A stretch of 64,000 nt of DNA, from NCBI GenBank assembly GCA_003991915.1, contig RQTK01000937.1:98840-162839 (forward strand). The letters run 5' to 3'. Made by a program: the position numbers and the translations under genes. Below are positions 13,801 to 27,400 of the stretch, piece after piece. The notes beneath the pieces were generated by a model. It ran no database searches. It saw only the letters and a list, made by a program, of their open reading frames with translations, and had not been told where the DNA came from. This stretch comes from Elysia chlorotica. Lineage: Eukaryota; Mollusca; Gastropoda; Plakobranchidae. Position 1 is the first letter of the stretch; every line of letters starts with the position of its first letter.

Positions 13801-16800
13801 TTTGACTAATCTTACCACTTGTGTGTATGCACTGTCTAGTTATATGCTTGAACTTTTGTTAGAGTCCATGTTTCTGAACGTATAACAGTTTCTACTGCGG
13901 CTCTATAAAATTTTATTCTCAGATCCTCTTTTAACCCCAATTTCCAAATTTTGACTAGTTTGGAAAACAACATTTACTTCAATTTATTCATTTTTTTATT
14001 CTCTTTGATGGGTGTGTGCATATGTTTTTTAACATTTTAGCAAATTCAGTGTTATATAAGTGCAAAAAAGTTAATTCTTTACCCACAAAATTTAATTGAT
14101 CATAGTTAGAATGCAAATAAGATAAAAACAAAAGACTGTCCAAAAATTGCCATGCACAAGATCTGAAAATGAATATTGTTGAGCTGAAAACAATAAATTC
14201 ATGGTCTGCAATTTTGAGAATTTTTTTTTTTAATTTCTCCAAATTTTATTGCTGTATCTTTCCCTGTCTATCTGCAACTTTTTTTTTTACAATAATATGA
14301 TGCTATCCTTTATGTTATTTTTAAAAATTCATTTTAGATCTAAACAGTTCCAAGAGCCTGCTCAAAAAGGAACAAGTGCTTTTCTAGTGCCTGGTCAGAG
14401 ACCCAAATTGTGAGTGGCTGTACATGTCTTAATTTCAAGTAAAACTCATACGTTAGCTGTGTGTTGAGTAATTTTTTTTAAATTATTGTCGTAATTATAT
14501 AAATTGTGCTTATCATTATTTTTTTTATTTAAATTATTGTTGTTATTATTATTATTATTACTCAAGTAATTGTAATGCAATTCAAAATTATTTTGTAATT
14601 TCAAAGTAGGAAAGATTAGCCTATAACATAATTTTCTGCCAATCTCATTAATTGTCACCAAAGTGTTTTAAAGTCCCAAAGACTGACACCTTGCTGCTGG
14701 TTGGGAGACGTTCGTGTTTCAATGACCTCTAGAGCTATGCGGGCTGGAGATTTGCCTCCTGGTAGGGTCACCCAAGCCAGACCCAGACAGATTGAAAGGT
14801 AGAGACCAAACCACACTCACTGGTCCTCCAGGTTGGAGGTTGGGCAAGGGGTCAATTACTCTGTCTGATAAAAAAAAGCCACTGTTACAGAAATCGCAAC
14901 AGATATCCATAAAAACCTGCTTGGTTGAGGAAGAGTCCTCTCCTGTAGAGCTCATGAAGTGTAGCGGTGAAAGCCCTAGGGAGGCTTGTGTGCCGACAAC
15001 TCTTCTGACGACCAGAACCAAGACCAGGAGAGACCAGGAGAGGGACCTGGAACATCAGAGCCATGTATGAAACTGGAAGAACTGCATAAGTATGTCTGAA
15101 AACGAACAGGTACGATTTCAAGCACACAAATATAATGTACAGTGTCTAAGGGAAAAACAGATATAAGAGCATTTCAAAATCGAGCTGAGGAACAAGTTCA
15201 ATGTGCTCTCCTTACAACCAGAAGAGACCCTTGAAAGACAGTGGCAAACCCTGCGAAAGACCTGGAGAGAAACGTGTTCAACTGTTTTGGGCAAGATGAC
15301 TAGGAAACACAAGCAGTGGATCACAACGGAGACCTGGACTCTCATGATGGAGAGGAAGAACCTAAAACAACAGATCAATCAGATACAGAGCATAGAGGAA
15401 AAACGCAGGCTACAAGCTAGATACTGGGAGAAGAATAGAAAGGTGAAGAAAAGTGCCAAGGAACACAAATGAAATTACAAAGAGGAGTTTACAACAGAGG
15501 CAGAGGCTGCATAAGGCCCAAGAAATATGAAGAGACGATACAAGATCATCAGAACTCTCTTGGGGAGAAACAGAAACTCCAGCTGCCTCATCAAAGACTA
15601 AAATGGAAACTGACACGATATCTGGCGAGGAACAGCAGAGGACTAGATGAGCGGAGCACTTCAAGGAAATGCTCAAAAGAACTAGCCCACCAGCCCCACC
15701 AGATATCCCACCACCGACTGAGCTCCTTGACATCAATACCAACCCTCCTAGCAGGGCAGATATCACCAAGGCCATTAAGTCTCTCAAGTCAGGAAAGGCA
15801 GCAGATCCAGATGGCATACCACCTGAGGCTCTTAAGGCCGACATACAGACCTTGACTGACATGCTACACTCACTCCTATGCAAGATCTAGGAATGAGAAC
15901 AAGTTCCAGAAGACTGGAAAAGAGGACACCTCTCTATGCAGTGTTTGTTGAGAAAAATGTTGATTCAATACAAATTATTTAAATATGTTTTCATACTCTT
16001 CAGCTCCCAGAGGAGGTTGATTCTTCCGGTAAAGTTGCCTCATTTCACCGTTCCTGATTACCTGGAGAGCTGTGTGATGGAGGGGAGGGAACTCACAGAA
16101 ATAGCACCATACTTGGTACAGGTAAGTGCAAAGACAGTCCTGTCAAACTTGGGTTTCAGGACTTATCTTTGTTTGGGTAAAGTAAAGCTGTATCCTATCC
16201 CGTAAAAACACACAGCTCTTTCCTACTTTCAACATGTGCAAGGTTTTATGCAGCAAAGGGACCACAGATTGGGGTACCTGGAACTTAAATGGTCACATTA
16301 TACTGATACCTACACAATCAGTAGAGGAAGAATGCTTCCGCCAGCGCAGGGCTTGAACTACGGGCCTCACTTGAAAGTTAACTTAGAAATTATTTTTCAC
16401 ACAATCACTTTTTTAAAAGAGACTGTTGTAAAATTCTAAATGCATAATTCGTATTGAAAACAGACTGTTTATCTGAAGGCGTTGACCTACTCGAGGCGCA
16501 TGTCTCTTCTCCTGCATTTTGCAAAAAAATGTTATATAATCACATATGTTAAGAAATTAGTCTTTTACTGCATCAGAGCCCAATGCTCTAACCTTGGACT
16601 GCTGTGCCACCTTGGTGTTTTGGACTTTTCAAATGTCTGATTTTGTGTGTGGTTAAGACATTCAAAAAAGATATATTGTATTAACTTAAAAGGTTGCTTA
16701 GAAATTATTTTTCACACAGTTATTTTTTGAAAAGAGACGGTTGTAAAACCCTATATACGTATCTTGTATTAAATCTAGGTGATGTGAGAAGAAAGGTATC

Positions 16801-19800
16801 GGGCTTACATACATTTAGTATTATGCTAATTTTTTTTTTTTTACATTGATGTTCAAAAAGGTCCACTAAAATTTTAATGTGTAGAGGTAGAATTTATGTT
16901 TGGATCTAGATATAAACTTTTGGTAGATGAACTTCTAATTGAATACGCATTTTTAAAATTACTGTTTACATGTATACCTCCCATTCGACCGCTGTCTATC
17001 TACAACCACCTACTTGCGATGCATTTTTCTTATCCTGCATCTCTTAATCACTTTTTAAAAAAAGTACTGTTTACCTGTTTATCCCCCTTTCACTGCTGTT
17101 TATCTGAAGGCGCTGAGTGGTGCCACCTTACTGGAGGGGCTTGTCTCTTGCATCTTTGCAAGAAATGTTATAACAATCACATATGTTAAGAAATTAGTCT
17201 TTTTCTTTTAAACTGCTGTTTACCTGTCTATTAAATTCACTTTTCCAATGCTGTTTATTTGAAGGCTTTGAGAGCTGCCAGGTGGAAGGTTCTTGAAGTG
17301 CAGGTCTCTTCTCTTACAACTTTACAAAAAATTTATGAATCACACATGTCAAGAAAGTAATCATTTTTACAAAATTACTGTTTGTCTGTTAATCTCCCTT
17401 TCAACCGCTGTTGTTTCTGAAGATGTTGAGTGCTACCACCTACTGGAGAAGCATGTCTCTTCTCCTACATCTTTACAAGAAATGATGTATCAATCATTCA
17501 TGTCAAGAAATTAATCTCTTTTTTTTTTAAATACTGTTTTACTGTTCAACCCACTTTCTGTGAATTTTTATCGAAGGTGCTGAGCGTTGCCACCTACTCG
17601 AGGCGCAGGTTTCTTCTCCTGCATTTTTACAAGATATGTTATGTCAATCACACATGTCAAGAAATTAACTTCTTTTATCTCCCTTTCCACCGTTGTTTGT
17701 CTTAAGGCGCTGAGTGCTGCCACCTACGCGAGGCGCATGTCCCTTCTCCTGCATCTGGAGGAGATACAGATGCAGATGGACATCAGGCAGTTTGATCTGA
17801 GCAGGGTAAACAGTTTTATTCATGATATTTATCTTCTGAAGGTCATAAAGAGCACATCAAAATTAGATCTATGAGTTCTAAGATATGTATCATAAGTGTT
17901 TGATCTTTGTTGTAATCAAGTAATATTAAGTACTTTTATTTTAATTTTACATACGTTTACTCTATTTCTTTTTAAATAATTGTGAATCTAATATTCTTTA
18001 TCTCTAGAACTAGCTTTCTACCTTATGAAATGACAAAAGCAATTTTACTGAAACATAATATTACATCAACTGATTCTTAAATATTTTATTAAATCTGATC
18101 AACTGCAGCAAGATAAAGTATATATTATGATTTCAGTATTTTTTAATCCACCTTTAGTTGTTTTTGTTGTTTTTTTTTTGGATTTTTTTATTCACAAAAT
18201 ATGAATTGTTTAGTGTGCAGAGTTTTAGAGGATATGGCAATCACAGCTGGATGAAACAATATTATGTCAAAATTACCCTTCAGATACAGTTAAAGTTTAA
18301 GATAAACCCTTTTTTAGGATAACCTATGGCTTCTATAAACTATTTCTGAAGCACACAATACCTTTTTTTAATACTTTCAAATCACCATTTGATAAAGATT
18401 TGGGATAAAAAATATAGTTTTAGACTTTCCATAAAAGATTTATCTTAACTCTCTGAATTTGTATTCTGGTGCACTGGGATTTGACATGCCTGTTACCACA
18501 CAGTCTGATAACTTTACTAGATCTATTTTTTTAATGTGATTAGTCTTCAGTTTTGCGTGATGCTTTGGTATGCAGTAAAGCAAGATGGTGACTTCTTATT
18601 TACAATGAAGCTGATAGCCCAGTTGATCTAGATCTAGACCTTAGGTTTGAAAAACTCAAGGGTTCAAGGTTTAACCTTTACCCACCACGGTGCACAGTTG
18701 TTGTGGGCATTGATATGCTCTTGTGCTAGCACATTTTTGTATTTATCTGGTTCCCAAATAATAAAAATCAAAGTTTTTACTTTTTATAAACTTTTGAAAA
18801 TTACCAAATTAGTGAGGCCTTAACTGGGATATGAAAAGGTTAACAAACAATCAATTCAACACAACATTTATTTTACAAACAGGGGTGATTTTTATCATTT
18901 GAAATCCGGTTATTGTGTCTGCGACCAGGTCTGTCTCCGCCATGTTGGCGAGTATCTCGCTCTGACGGTGCCGGGCCTTGCCGAGGGAAGACCTTCTGTT
19001 TTGATCGGAGACAAAATCATCTTGTACAGCCCAAGTGATCCCGATGGACCAAGTTATGAGGGTTATGTCCATGAGGTTAGTTCATACAATGTATAGTTTC
19101 TTGTATACATTCCTTGCTACTTAATTGTGTAAACTTATGAGGGATATGTCCATTAAGATAGTTTGAACAATGGGTAGTTTCTTGTATACAATCCATGCTA
19201 CTTTATTGTGTAAACTTATGAGGGATATGTCCGTTAGGTTAGTTTGAACAATGGGTAGTTTCTTGTATAAAATGCATGCGATCCCAATGGACAGAATTAT
19301 GATAGGTATGTTCACGAAATCAGTTCATACAATGGATAGTTTCTTGTATAAAATCAGCGCTTGTTTATTTTGCAAAACTTATGAGGAATATGTTTATGAA
19401 GTTAGTTTATATAGTAGATAGTTTCTGGTATAAACTCCATGCTTGTTTATTATGTAAAACTTGTGGGCGATATGTTTATGAGGTTATTTCATACAATTGA
19501 TAGTTTCTTGTTTACAGTGCATGCTTGTTTATTATCCAGATGAAAACTCCCTTTATAATTACTCTAATCAATGTACAATGGGATACATCCTGACAGAGAT
19601 TAAGATCTCAAGATATATTCTTAGAACTTTCCTTTTCTTGGATCACTGTATAAGAACTACTGAGAAACTTTTTATCACTGTATAAGAACTAAGGTAATAA
19701 GAACTTTCCTATGCTTAGATTATTGTATTAGAACTAATACACTTTCTTATTACTAGATAACTGTATAAGAACTAATGATAAAATTCTTATTCTTAGATCA

Positions 19801-20016
19801 CTGTATAAAAACTAAAAAAATTTTAAAAAATTTTAAATTACTGTATGCCTTTCATTATGTTTACATGTCTTCACATTAATTTTTATAATAAAAGTTGTCA
19901 ATAATTTTTTAAGTTTAAATCTATCCCTCCAGCTGACATGCACTGATGTCCACTTGAAGTTCAACTCAAACTTTCATTGTCAGTACGGTGGGGAAGATTA
20001 TAATGTGGAATTTACC

Positions 20017-20074
<58 letters not shown>

Positions 20075-20496
20075 GAAAGTAAAGTTTACTCAAATCACAA
20101 TTTTTAGTGCTCATGAATAATTTTGACTTTGAAAGCATTTTTTTTAAATTTTAGAACTTGTACTGAGTGGCTCAATTTCCTAGGTTTTGATATCATTTTG
20201 CATAACTTTTTGAGCAGTTGGAATAGTGTTTTTTTTATTTTCTTAAAGAACATATTGTGAATATTATATTTTATGCTGACCCACATCCTCTCACATAGAT
20301 CATTGAGTCAATTGTGCAGTTTTAGGTATTTCTGATGAAATATTGATATAACAATTTATATGGGATGGAAGCTTTCTTTTCTTGGTTACAATTGAGTTCC
20401 ATCTGGGGATCTTATGGAGCGAGTGGAAGCTTTTTATTTAATCCTCTAGCTTTACAGATGGCAGTCACCTTTAATAGGTAATGAATCTTTTTTTTA

Positions 20497-20537
<41 letters not shown>

Positions 20538-23500
20538 CGAGTGGAAGCTTTTTATTTAATCCTCTAGCTCTACAGATGGCAGTTCTGGCCACCCCTTTGA
20601 TGGGTCGGTGAGATTTGACCACTGACACTCGGCATAGACAAGAGTTCTAGTCTGTCATTGAAATCTAGATGTTCAATCTTTAAAAAATGCTTTATCTCTC
20701 TCTTCATTTTTAACTTTTTTTCAATGAGTGAAATTATTATTTTTTTATGTCTTTAACTGGAAATTATGCATTAGTTAGTTTGGAGGTAAGAATCATTAAT
20801 GATTGTATTGTTTTCAGACAACAGTATGCCTGTATCATTGGTGAGAGTGTGATAATTTCAAATATTTTGCTATTTCCCTGTACAGAAGTCCTCTTCGCAA
20901 GTGCCACCAAGCTGTGAGTTTGGCTGTCCAGTATCTTGGTTTAAAAGGTAAAACATTTTGTTCTTTCTTCTTTTTATGAAATTGTATTTGCTTGTCAGTC
21001 AAAATTTGTTTATTCTTCCCTTCTCAATCCATGTATAAGTTGTATCCTTTCGTTATCTTATTTGCACTGGTCAAAATAAAATTTGAAAACAAAAATTGTA
21101 TAAATCGTATTGTTTCGTTATCTTTTTTGCACTAGCCAAAATAGAATTTTAAAAAACTTTGAAACAAAGATTCTTTTTAAGTTGATTTTAAATCCCAGTG
21201 AAGTAATGGTGAGGACGGCAAGATCAAAGAATTTATATTTTTGTATCTTTCATGATGCGTTAATGAAACCCATGATGAGCTTTGTAAGTTATATTATTTA
21301 ATTGTTTGGATTTATTTTTTGGGCAATGCAGAGTGCTATAATTCTACGCTAGACTCCCTTGGCATCAAGAGATTTTAGACAACTTGTCTTACATTAGTTC
21401 TAATTTGTTCAGTATTTCAATAGTCTTTCTAGAAGAATTAGTAAGTTTCATTGTTTAATTGTTTGAATTAATTTTTTACATGATAGAATGATAGGGTTCT
21501 AAACTAAATCTCCTTGGCATCAGAGATTTCAACCGACTTGACTTACATTAGTTTTAATTGTTTTCCTATTTCAGTCCTATTTCCAAAAGAACTAGAAGTG
21601 AAACCACCCCAAGTGAAACTGTCAGACATCATGCCATCAGAAAAAGACATTCACAAATCTGAACCGCAGGCAAATGGTGAGATAAACGAGTCATACCTTG
21701 ATCAAAGACGCCCAACACAAAGGTACCAGTTTCCGAAGAGAGATGTGTGCAATAAAACTTCATCATCAAGACCAGAGTACACGATGCCTTGCAGTGAAGG
21801 CTTGAAATTCTTTAATAAGAATTTAAATCAGAGGCAGAAAGCGGCTGTGATGAACATTCTGATTGGTCAGTCTAGACCTGTTCCATATATCATATTCGGG
21901 CCACCAGGTAACAATTCATTTAACTACCTATCATCGCTGTGATACGCTTTTGGCATAAGTCATAAATTTGCTACTTTTGAGATATTCAGTTAAAACTGCT
22001 TTGTTTCCTTATATATTTCCTTATGTCCTTAATAGGACACAAGTTTCTAATAAGATAAAGCAAAAACATATCATCTTATCTTAAATCTCAAAGTTTAGTT
22101 AGATCTCCTACTCAGCTTTGCCACGAGATATCACTTGCATTTTGGCACATAATCGCAACACCATGATAATTTAAATATCTAGTTTTAATATGATCAATTA
22201 AAGAGTCATCATAGTCAGAAAATGATCTTTCATCACAGTTGGTTACCTGTACATGTCTGATTTATGTGATGAGGATAAATATGGATTGCTGTCTAATCTG
22301 ACTTGTGTTAGATTTTGTCAGGTTGTTTCTCACATTGTACCTGTTACTATCACTATGTGGAGTGTAATACAAACAATAATCATACATCACTTTCGTAACT
22401 TTGTGTAGGGAGATAACATTGAAAATATGTTTCAAAGTTTGTAAGCAAAAGGTGTCTAACTTTGTGTGATTTTCGCAGGAACTGGAAAGACGATTACCGT
22501 TGTTGAAGCCATCCTTCAAGTATTGAAGCGAGTCCCGTCCAGTCGTATTGTTGCCTGTACGCCTTCCAATAGCGCTGCGGACCTCATTGTGCGTTTTACA
22601 GATTTTGGGTTTATACCTCCTTAATAATGCTCTTATAAAGTTATTAAGTGTATTACACGCAAAGCGATTTATGGTTTTTACTTGAATGTAGTGTAATTAC
22701 TTTTAAAATATTAGATCTAAGTTGCTTTGTTTTTAACTTTGAATAATAGAAATTGATTTTGGTATAATTTTCATTGGGTTGCTGTTTCAGGTTTTGAAAG
22801 ATATTTATACAAAGTTCGATCAGGACAAGAAGTCAAATTCTTTTGCTGGTTTGTTGTTTCTTTTGTTTTTGGGTTGTTTTTGCTGTTGTTGTTATTGTTG
22901 ATGTTTGAGGGGGGAGGATTGTTTTGTTTAATTTTGTTTGCCTTTTGCTATAAATAAAGTGTTTTATGTTTTTTTTCAGGCTGAGCGGTTGCACTTAAGC
23001 GGTCAAGTCAGTCAAACAGAGATGGTGCGGCTTAATGCATTCCAAAGATCTTGTGATGTAAGCTCGTATGAAATTAAGAATAGATAAGAAATTTTATCCC
23101 CAAAAAGTTGCATTATTTTAGTTAGGAATATAAAGAGATGAATATACTTTATTGAGTGTTTGTTATCAAATCAATTGAATTATAAATTTCACTTGAATAT
23201 CCATTTGTCCTCTTTATGTAATCACTCAACGTTTCTTTTTCAATTAAAAGATTAGCATCTAGTATTTGACACAAGCAATATAAATACTTAGTTTAATTAA
23301 ATGTTACTATTTTCTCTCCACATACCTTTCTTCACCTCCTCCTTGCTTTCCTCCCTCCACTCTTTCTTTTCTACCTCTCCATCTCTCTCCCTCTCTCATT
23401 CTTCCTCTTTCTCTCTCTCCCTCCCTCTGTCTTTCTCCTTCCTCCCTTTCTCTCCCCATCTCTCTCTATATCCCTCCCTCTCTCTCTCTCTCTGCCCCTC

Positions 23501-23656
23501 CCTCTCTCTCCCTGCCTCCCTCCCACCCTTCACATACACTTCTCCTCTCAGCCTTACTCCTGAATTATTGTATTTCTCTCACACATTTTCTTATCTTCCC
23601 ACCAGTGTTCACCAAAGTCCATCTTAGATTATTGCTGCTTTGCCAAAGACCTGGAT

Positions 23657-23694
<38 letters not shown>

Positions 23695-24224
23695 AACCTT
23701 ACTCCTGAATCACCGTTTTTCCCCCACACATTTTCTCGCAATACCAGAGCTTACCAGAGTCCATCCTAAAGTACTGCCGCTTTGCTAACGACCTGGAGTC
23801 TATCTCTCGCTTCCGCGTCATCGTGTCTACGTGTGTCATGGCCGGAAATATGTATGGGCTTGGACTCAGTGCTGGTCATCTAACACATGTTTTTGTTGAT
23901 GAGGTAAGGAAATTTTTATGCAAAACTTCATAAATTTTAGTTTCCTCTTCCCAAAATTTTTTTATGCATCTGTATGTCTAATTTTCCTATCCCTTTTTAT
24001 TATTTGTTTTCTTGTTTCAGCTTGTTGGTTACTTTTTTTTATAAACAGAAAGAGGATTTTTAGACCTTTCGAATAGAACAAATTTTCTTTTTAATTTAAT
24101 TTTTTTCTTTCAGGTACCATAATAGTTTGACAGATTATATTCATGTGATATTCATGTGATATTTTATAGAAACTTTTTTTTTACCAATGTAAAGCACATA
24201 ATAAAAATTACACTTTATTATTAT

Positions 24225-24302
<78 letters not shown>

Positions 24303-24306
24303 CAGT

Positions 24307-24400
<94 letters not shown>

Positions 24401-27400
24401 TCATTTAAAATTATTATTATTATTACTTAAAACTGATGAGACTTTGTTCTGGCTCCACTTGCAGTGTGGACAGGCCACAGAGCCTGAGTGTTTGATTCCC
24501 GTCGGTCTCGTCTCTGGAACGGATGGGCAGGTAGGAATTCTTCTTATTTGTACAGGGTATTTCACCTTTTCAAGCCCACCCATTTTAGTCTAAAAGTATA
24601 TGCACTGTCGGGAGGTTTTTACCTTCTAAAAATTCTTGAATCCTGGTTACACATGGACAAAAATAAGAGGACCAGCCTGAACCGAATCCAGTGGAGGAGT
24701 GTTGCTACAGCCCTATGTTCCAGAGTGAATCAAGAAGCTCAAACTGAACAAATTTTTTTGTTGGTTTGTTTCGTAACATACATTTTCCACAATAAGGCTA
24801 TACTGAGGACTTGTGCTGAGACAATTTTATGTGTGGCCACACACGAGGCACAGCAGGGATACCATGACATCTGTCTCAGCCCGTCAACCAGTAGGGGATC
24901 AAGTTTGCTCAAACCGGGGCCTCCTGATTAGTTGGTTGGTTTAACATCCATTGTCATCACTATATAGACTTTATTGTGAACTGCCCCAAGACTTACGTCT
25001 GACAATCTTGTGTGCTGCCACACAAAAGACAGTACGGGGTGACCTGTGGGGATCTCCTGAGTAATGTGTATGTATTTAATAATAATTATTTCTTTTGAAG
25101 TGTAATCATACTGGTTTATGATGATAAACTATAAACAAAAATTATTGAAATAAAAGACATAAAGTCTATTAAAATTTTTTTTTTAATTATCCAACCTTTT
25201 ATATATCTTTGTCTCTCCAAACATTTTATACTCGTGCTGTTTTATTCTTTTTACTAGATTATTTTAGCAGGTGATCCAAAACAGTTAGGTCCCATCATAG
25301 CTTCGCCCTTTGCCAAAATGTACGGTTTGGAGATGTCCCTCTTGGAGCGTCTGATGTCTCGAGAGTTGTACCAAAGAGATGAGGAGAAGTTTGGAGAAAA
25401 TGGAGGTTTTGACCCATCTCTGGTATGTGTTACTGATATATTAATTATGTTTCTCCTTTCTGTGGAAAAAAAATCAAATATTACATAAAAGGCTTGGGCA
25501 TAGTGGTGCCCATAGTGAATATGAAGGTGATAGGTGGGCGGTTTCGCACTGATGTCCAATCGTAGCTCTATCCTAGAGTTACGGAGCCAATGAGCGACCA
25601 GAAAATTCATGCCTAAGGGCTAAGGTTATGTCATCCGTTACATCATATTGATTGCAAAGACTGTTTTTTTTTTTTTAACTGCAAACTTTTTTTCTCTCCG
25701 GATTTGTGGTGGAAGATTTAAGTAATTAAGGAGATGACAATGTTATTGTTGCAGAAACCTAACTTAAGTATAACCAATCAAGAATTATCTTGAATTTTAC
25801 TGTTTAATGGAAGCTGAACCTTTGCTTTATGAGCATAAGCAAAACAAATATTTCAATCTCTTCATTCTATCTTATAGAAAATCTGATATTGGTTCACATT
25901 TGAGGAAGTTTTTAAGTGGTATTTAAAAGGCCCAGGTAGATTTCAAAGCACCACTATGGCATTTAAATGCATGATAAATCAAGCTTCTAAATATATTTCC
26001 TCTTTGTACTTGTTTCCCTTGTCTTTATAATGCTCCATGCTTTATGGATGTATAGACTTTGAAAAAAGGCTTTGCATTGATTGTGATTCACATCTTATGT
26101 AATTTTTCATCCCTTGTTTGTTCTTTTAGCTTTTATTTCATTTTATTTTATTTTGTTGTTGTTTGTTTTGTTATCTCAGAGGGTCTTGAACATGTTAAAA
26201 TTAGGGTCTTGTGCTAATTAAATGTCATTTTCTTCAATGTATTATTAATATTATTATTATTATTATTGTTGTTGTTGGAATTATCATTATTATTATCACT
26301 ATTATTATCATCATCATCATCATCATCATCATCTTCAGGTGACCATGCTGGTGAACAACTACCGATCCCACCCTGCCATCCTGGAGCTTCCGTCGCGCCT
26401 GTTCTACTACAGCCAGCTCCGCCCCCACGCTGATCCCAGCCTCACACACACTCTGGCTGGCTGGTCCCTCCTGCCTAAGGGGGGATTCCCTGTTGTCTTT
26501 CACGGGATAAGGGTAGGTCTCTTGTTTGGTAGGTGTCGTTGGCGCAATGGTTAGGGCTTTGGGCCACCCTTTTGAAGAAGCTGGGTTCTGTCACCGGCAA
26601 GGACAGTTTTTTTCTGGGTCACCTGTGTCACCTAGGATGGAATATGTAGCTGAGGCTCTTGGATCATTGCAAAAATAAAGTGCGGCGAGGAAAATAATGG
26701 CAACTTTTCTCACAAGTGTGGTTGCTTAGTTCAACCAGGACTCTTAACTTTTGGTTTCCCCTTGTAATGCTCTGTCAAGAGCATAGAAACAACTTTCAAA
26801 AACCCACGATCTATCAACCAGGATTTATCAACTGGTACTGACTTTGGACCATAAGCAACCAACTTAAATTGTCATATTAATGAGGGGATGGGTGTGATAC
26901 TGTCAAGGGGCTTTCCGTCATATTCCATGGCCTTGTGGTAGGCTTCTTGGAGGAGGGGGCGAGGGTGTTACTGTCATATTTGTAAATTAATCATTCTAAG
27001 AAAATGCCTAAAATTTCAGAATTGTTAGAATTTTTAAGTAGTTTTCAGCAGTAGTGTGAACTAGGCTTAAAATGAAAATAATTAAAAAATAATTGCTTGA
27101 GTAAAAAGTCCAAATTCCTGCTTATGACTGATTCCCCGTGGTTGCTTCACATTTTTTATGTTTGCGTCAGGGTGAGGATATTCGCGAGAACAACAGCCCG
27201 TCCTGGTTCAACCCAGGGGAGACAATGCTAGTCATGAGGTACCTACAGGGGGCGCTCAAGGAAGGCGTCGATCCAGAAGACATTGGCATCATAACGCCTT
27301 ACAGGAAACAGGTTAGTTGGTTGGTTGGTCGGTTAATTTGTTGGTTGGTTTGTTTGTTAGCTGAACCAAGGTGTTCGATCTGTTAAACTGACCATGATGT

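Noticed and set aside
13440..13920. Suspected reverse-oriented LINE fragment in MOV10L1 intron 4
   Set aside because: The sequence looks repeat-like, but I could not identify any conserved reverse-transcriptase string, so I leave it unassigned.
16479..17706. CRISPR-like array from regular spacing
   Set aside because: The repeats are diverged copies of an animal exon edge with no unique spacers, in a eukaryotic intron.
18889..18928. Longer version of the MOV10L1 exon starting after acaaacag at 18882
   Set aside because: From that acceptor the incoming phase meets GGG TGA, a stop. The acceptor gcgaccag ending at 18928 keeps phase and matches the family.
24141..24404. 87-codon poly-Leu frame on the minus strand
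   Set aside because: Produced by the AGT/AGC trinucleotide tract in a MOV10L1 intron.
26532..26605. Possible tRNA gene on the plus strand
   Set aside because: Box-like sequences are present, but I could not form convincing acceptor and anticodon stems; treated as a SINE head.
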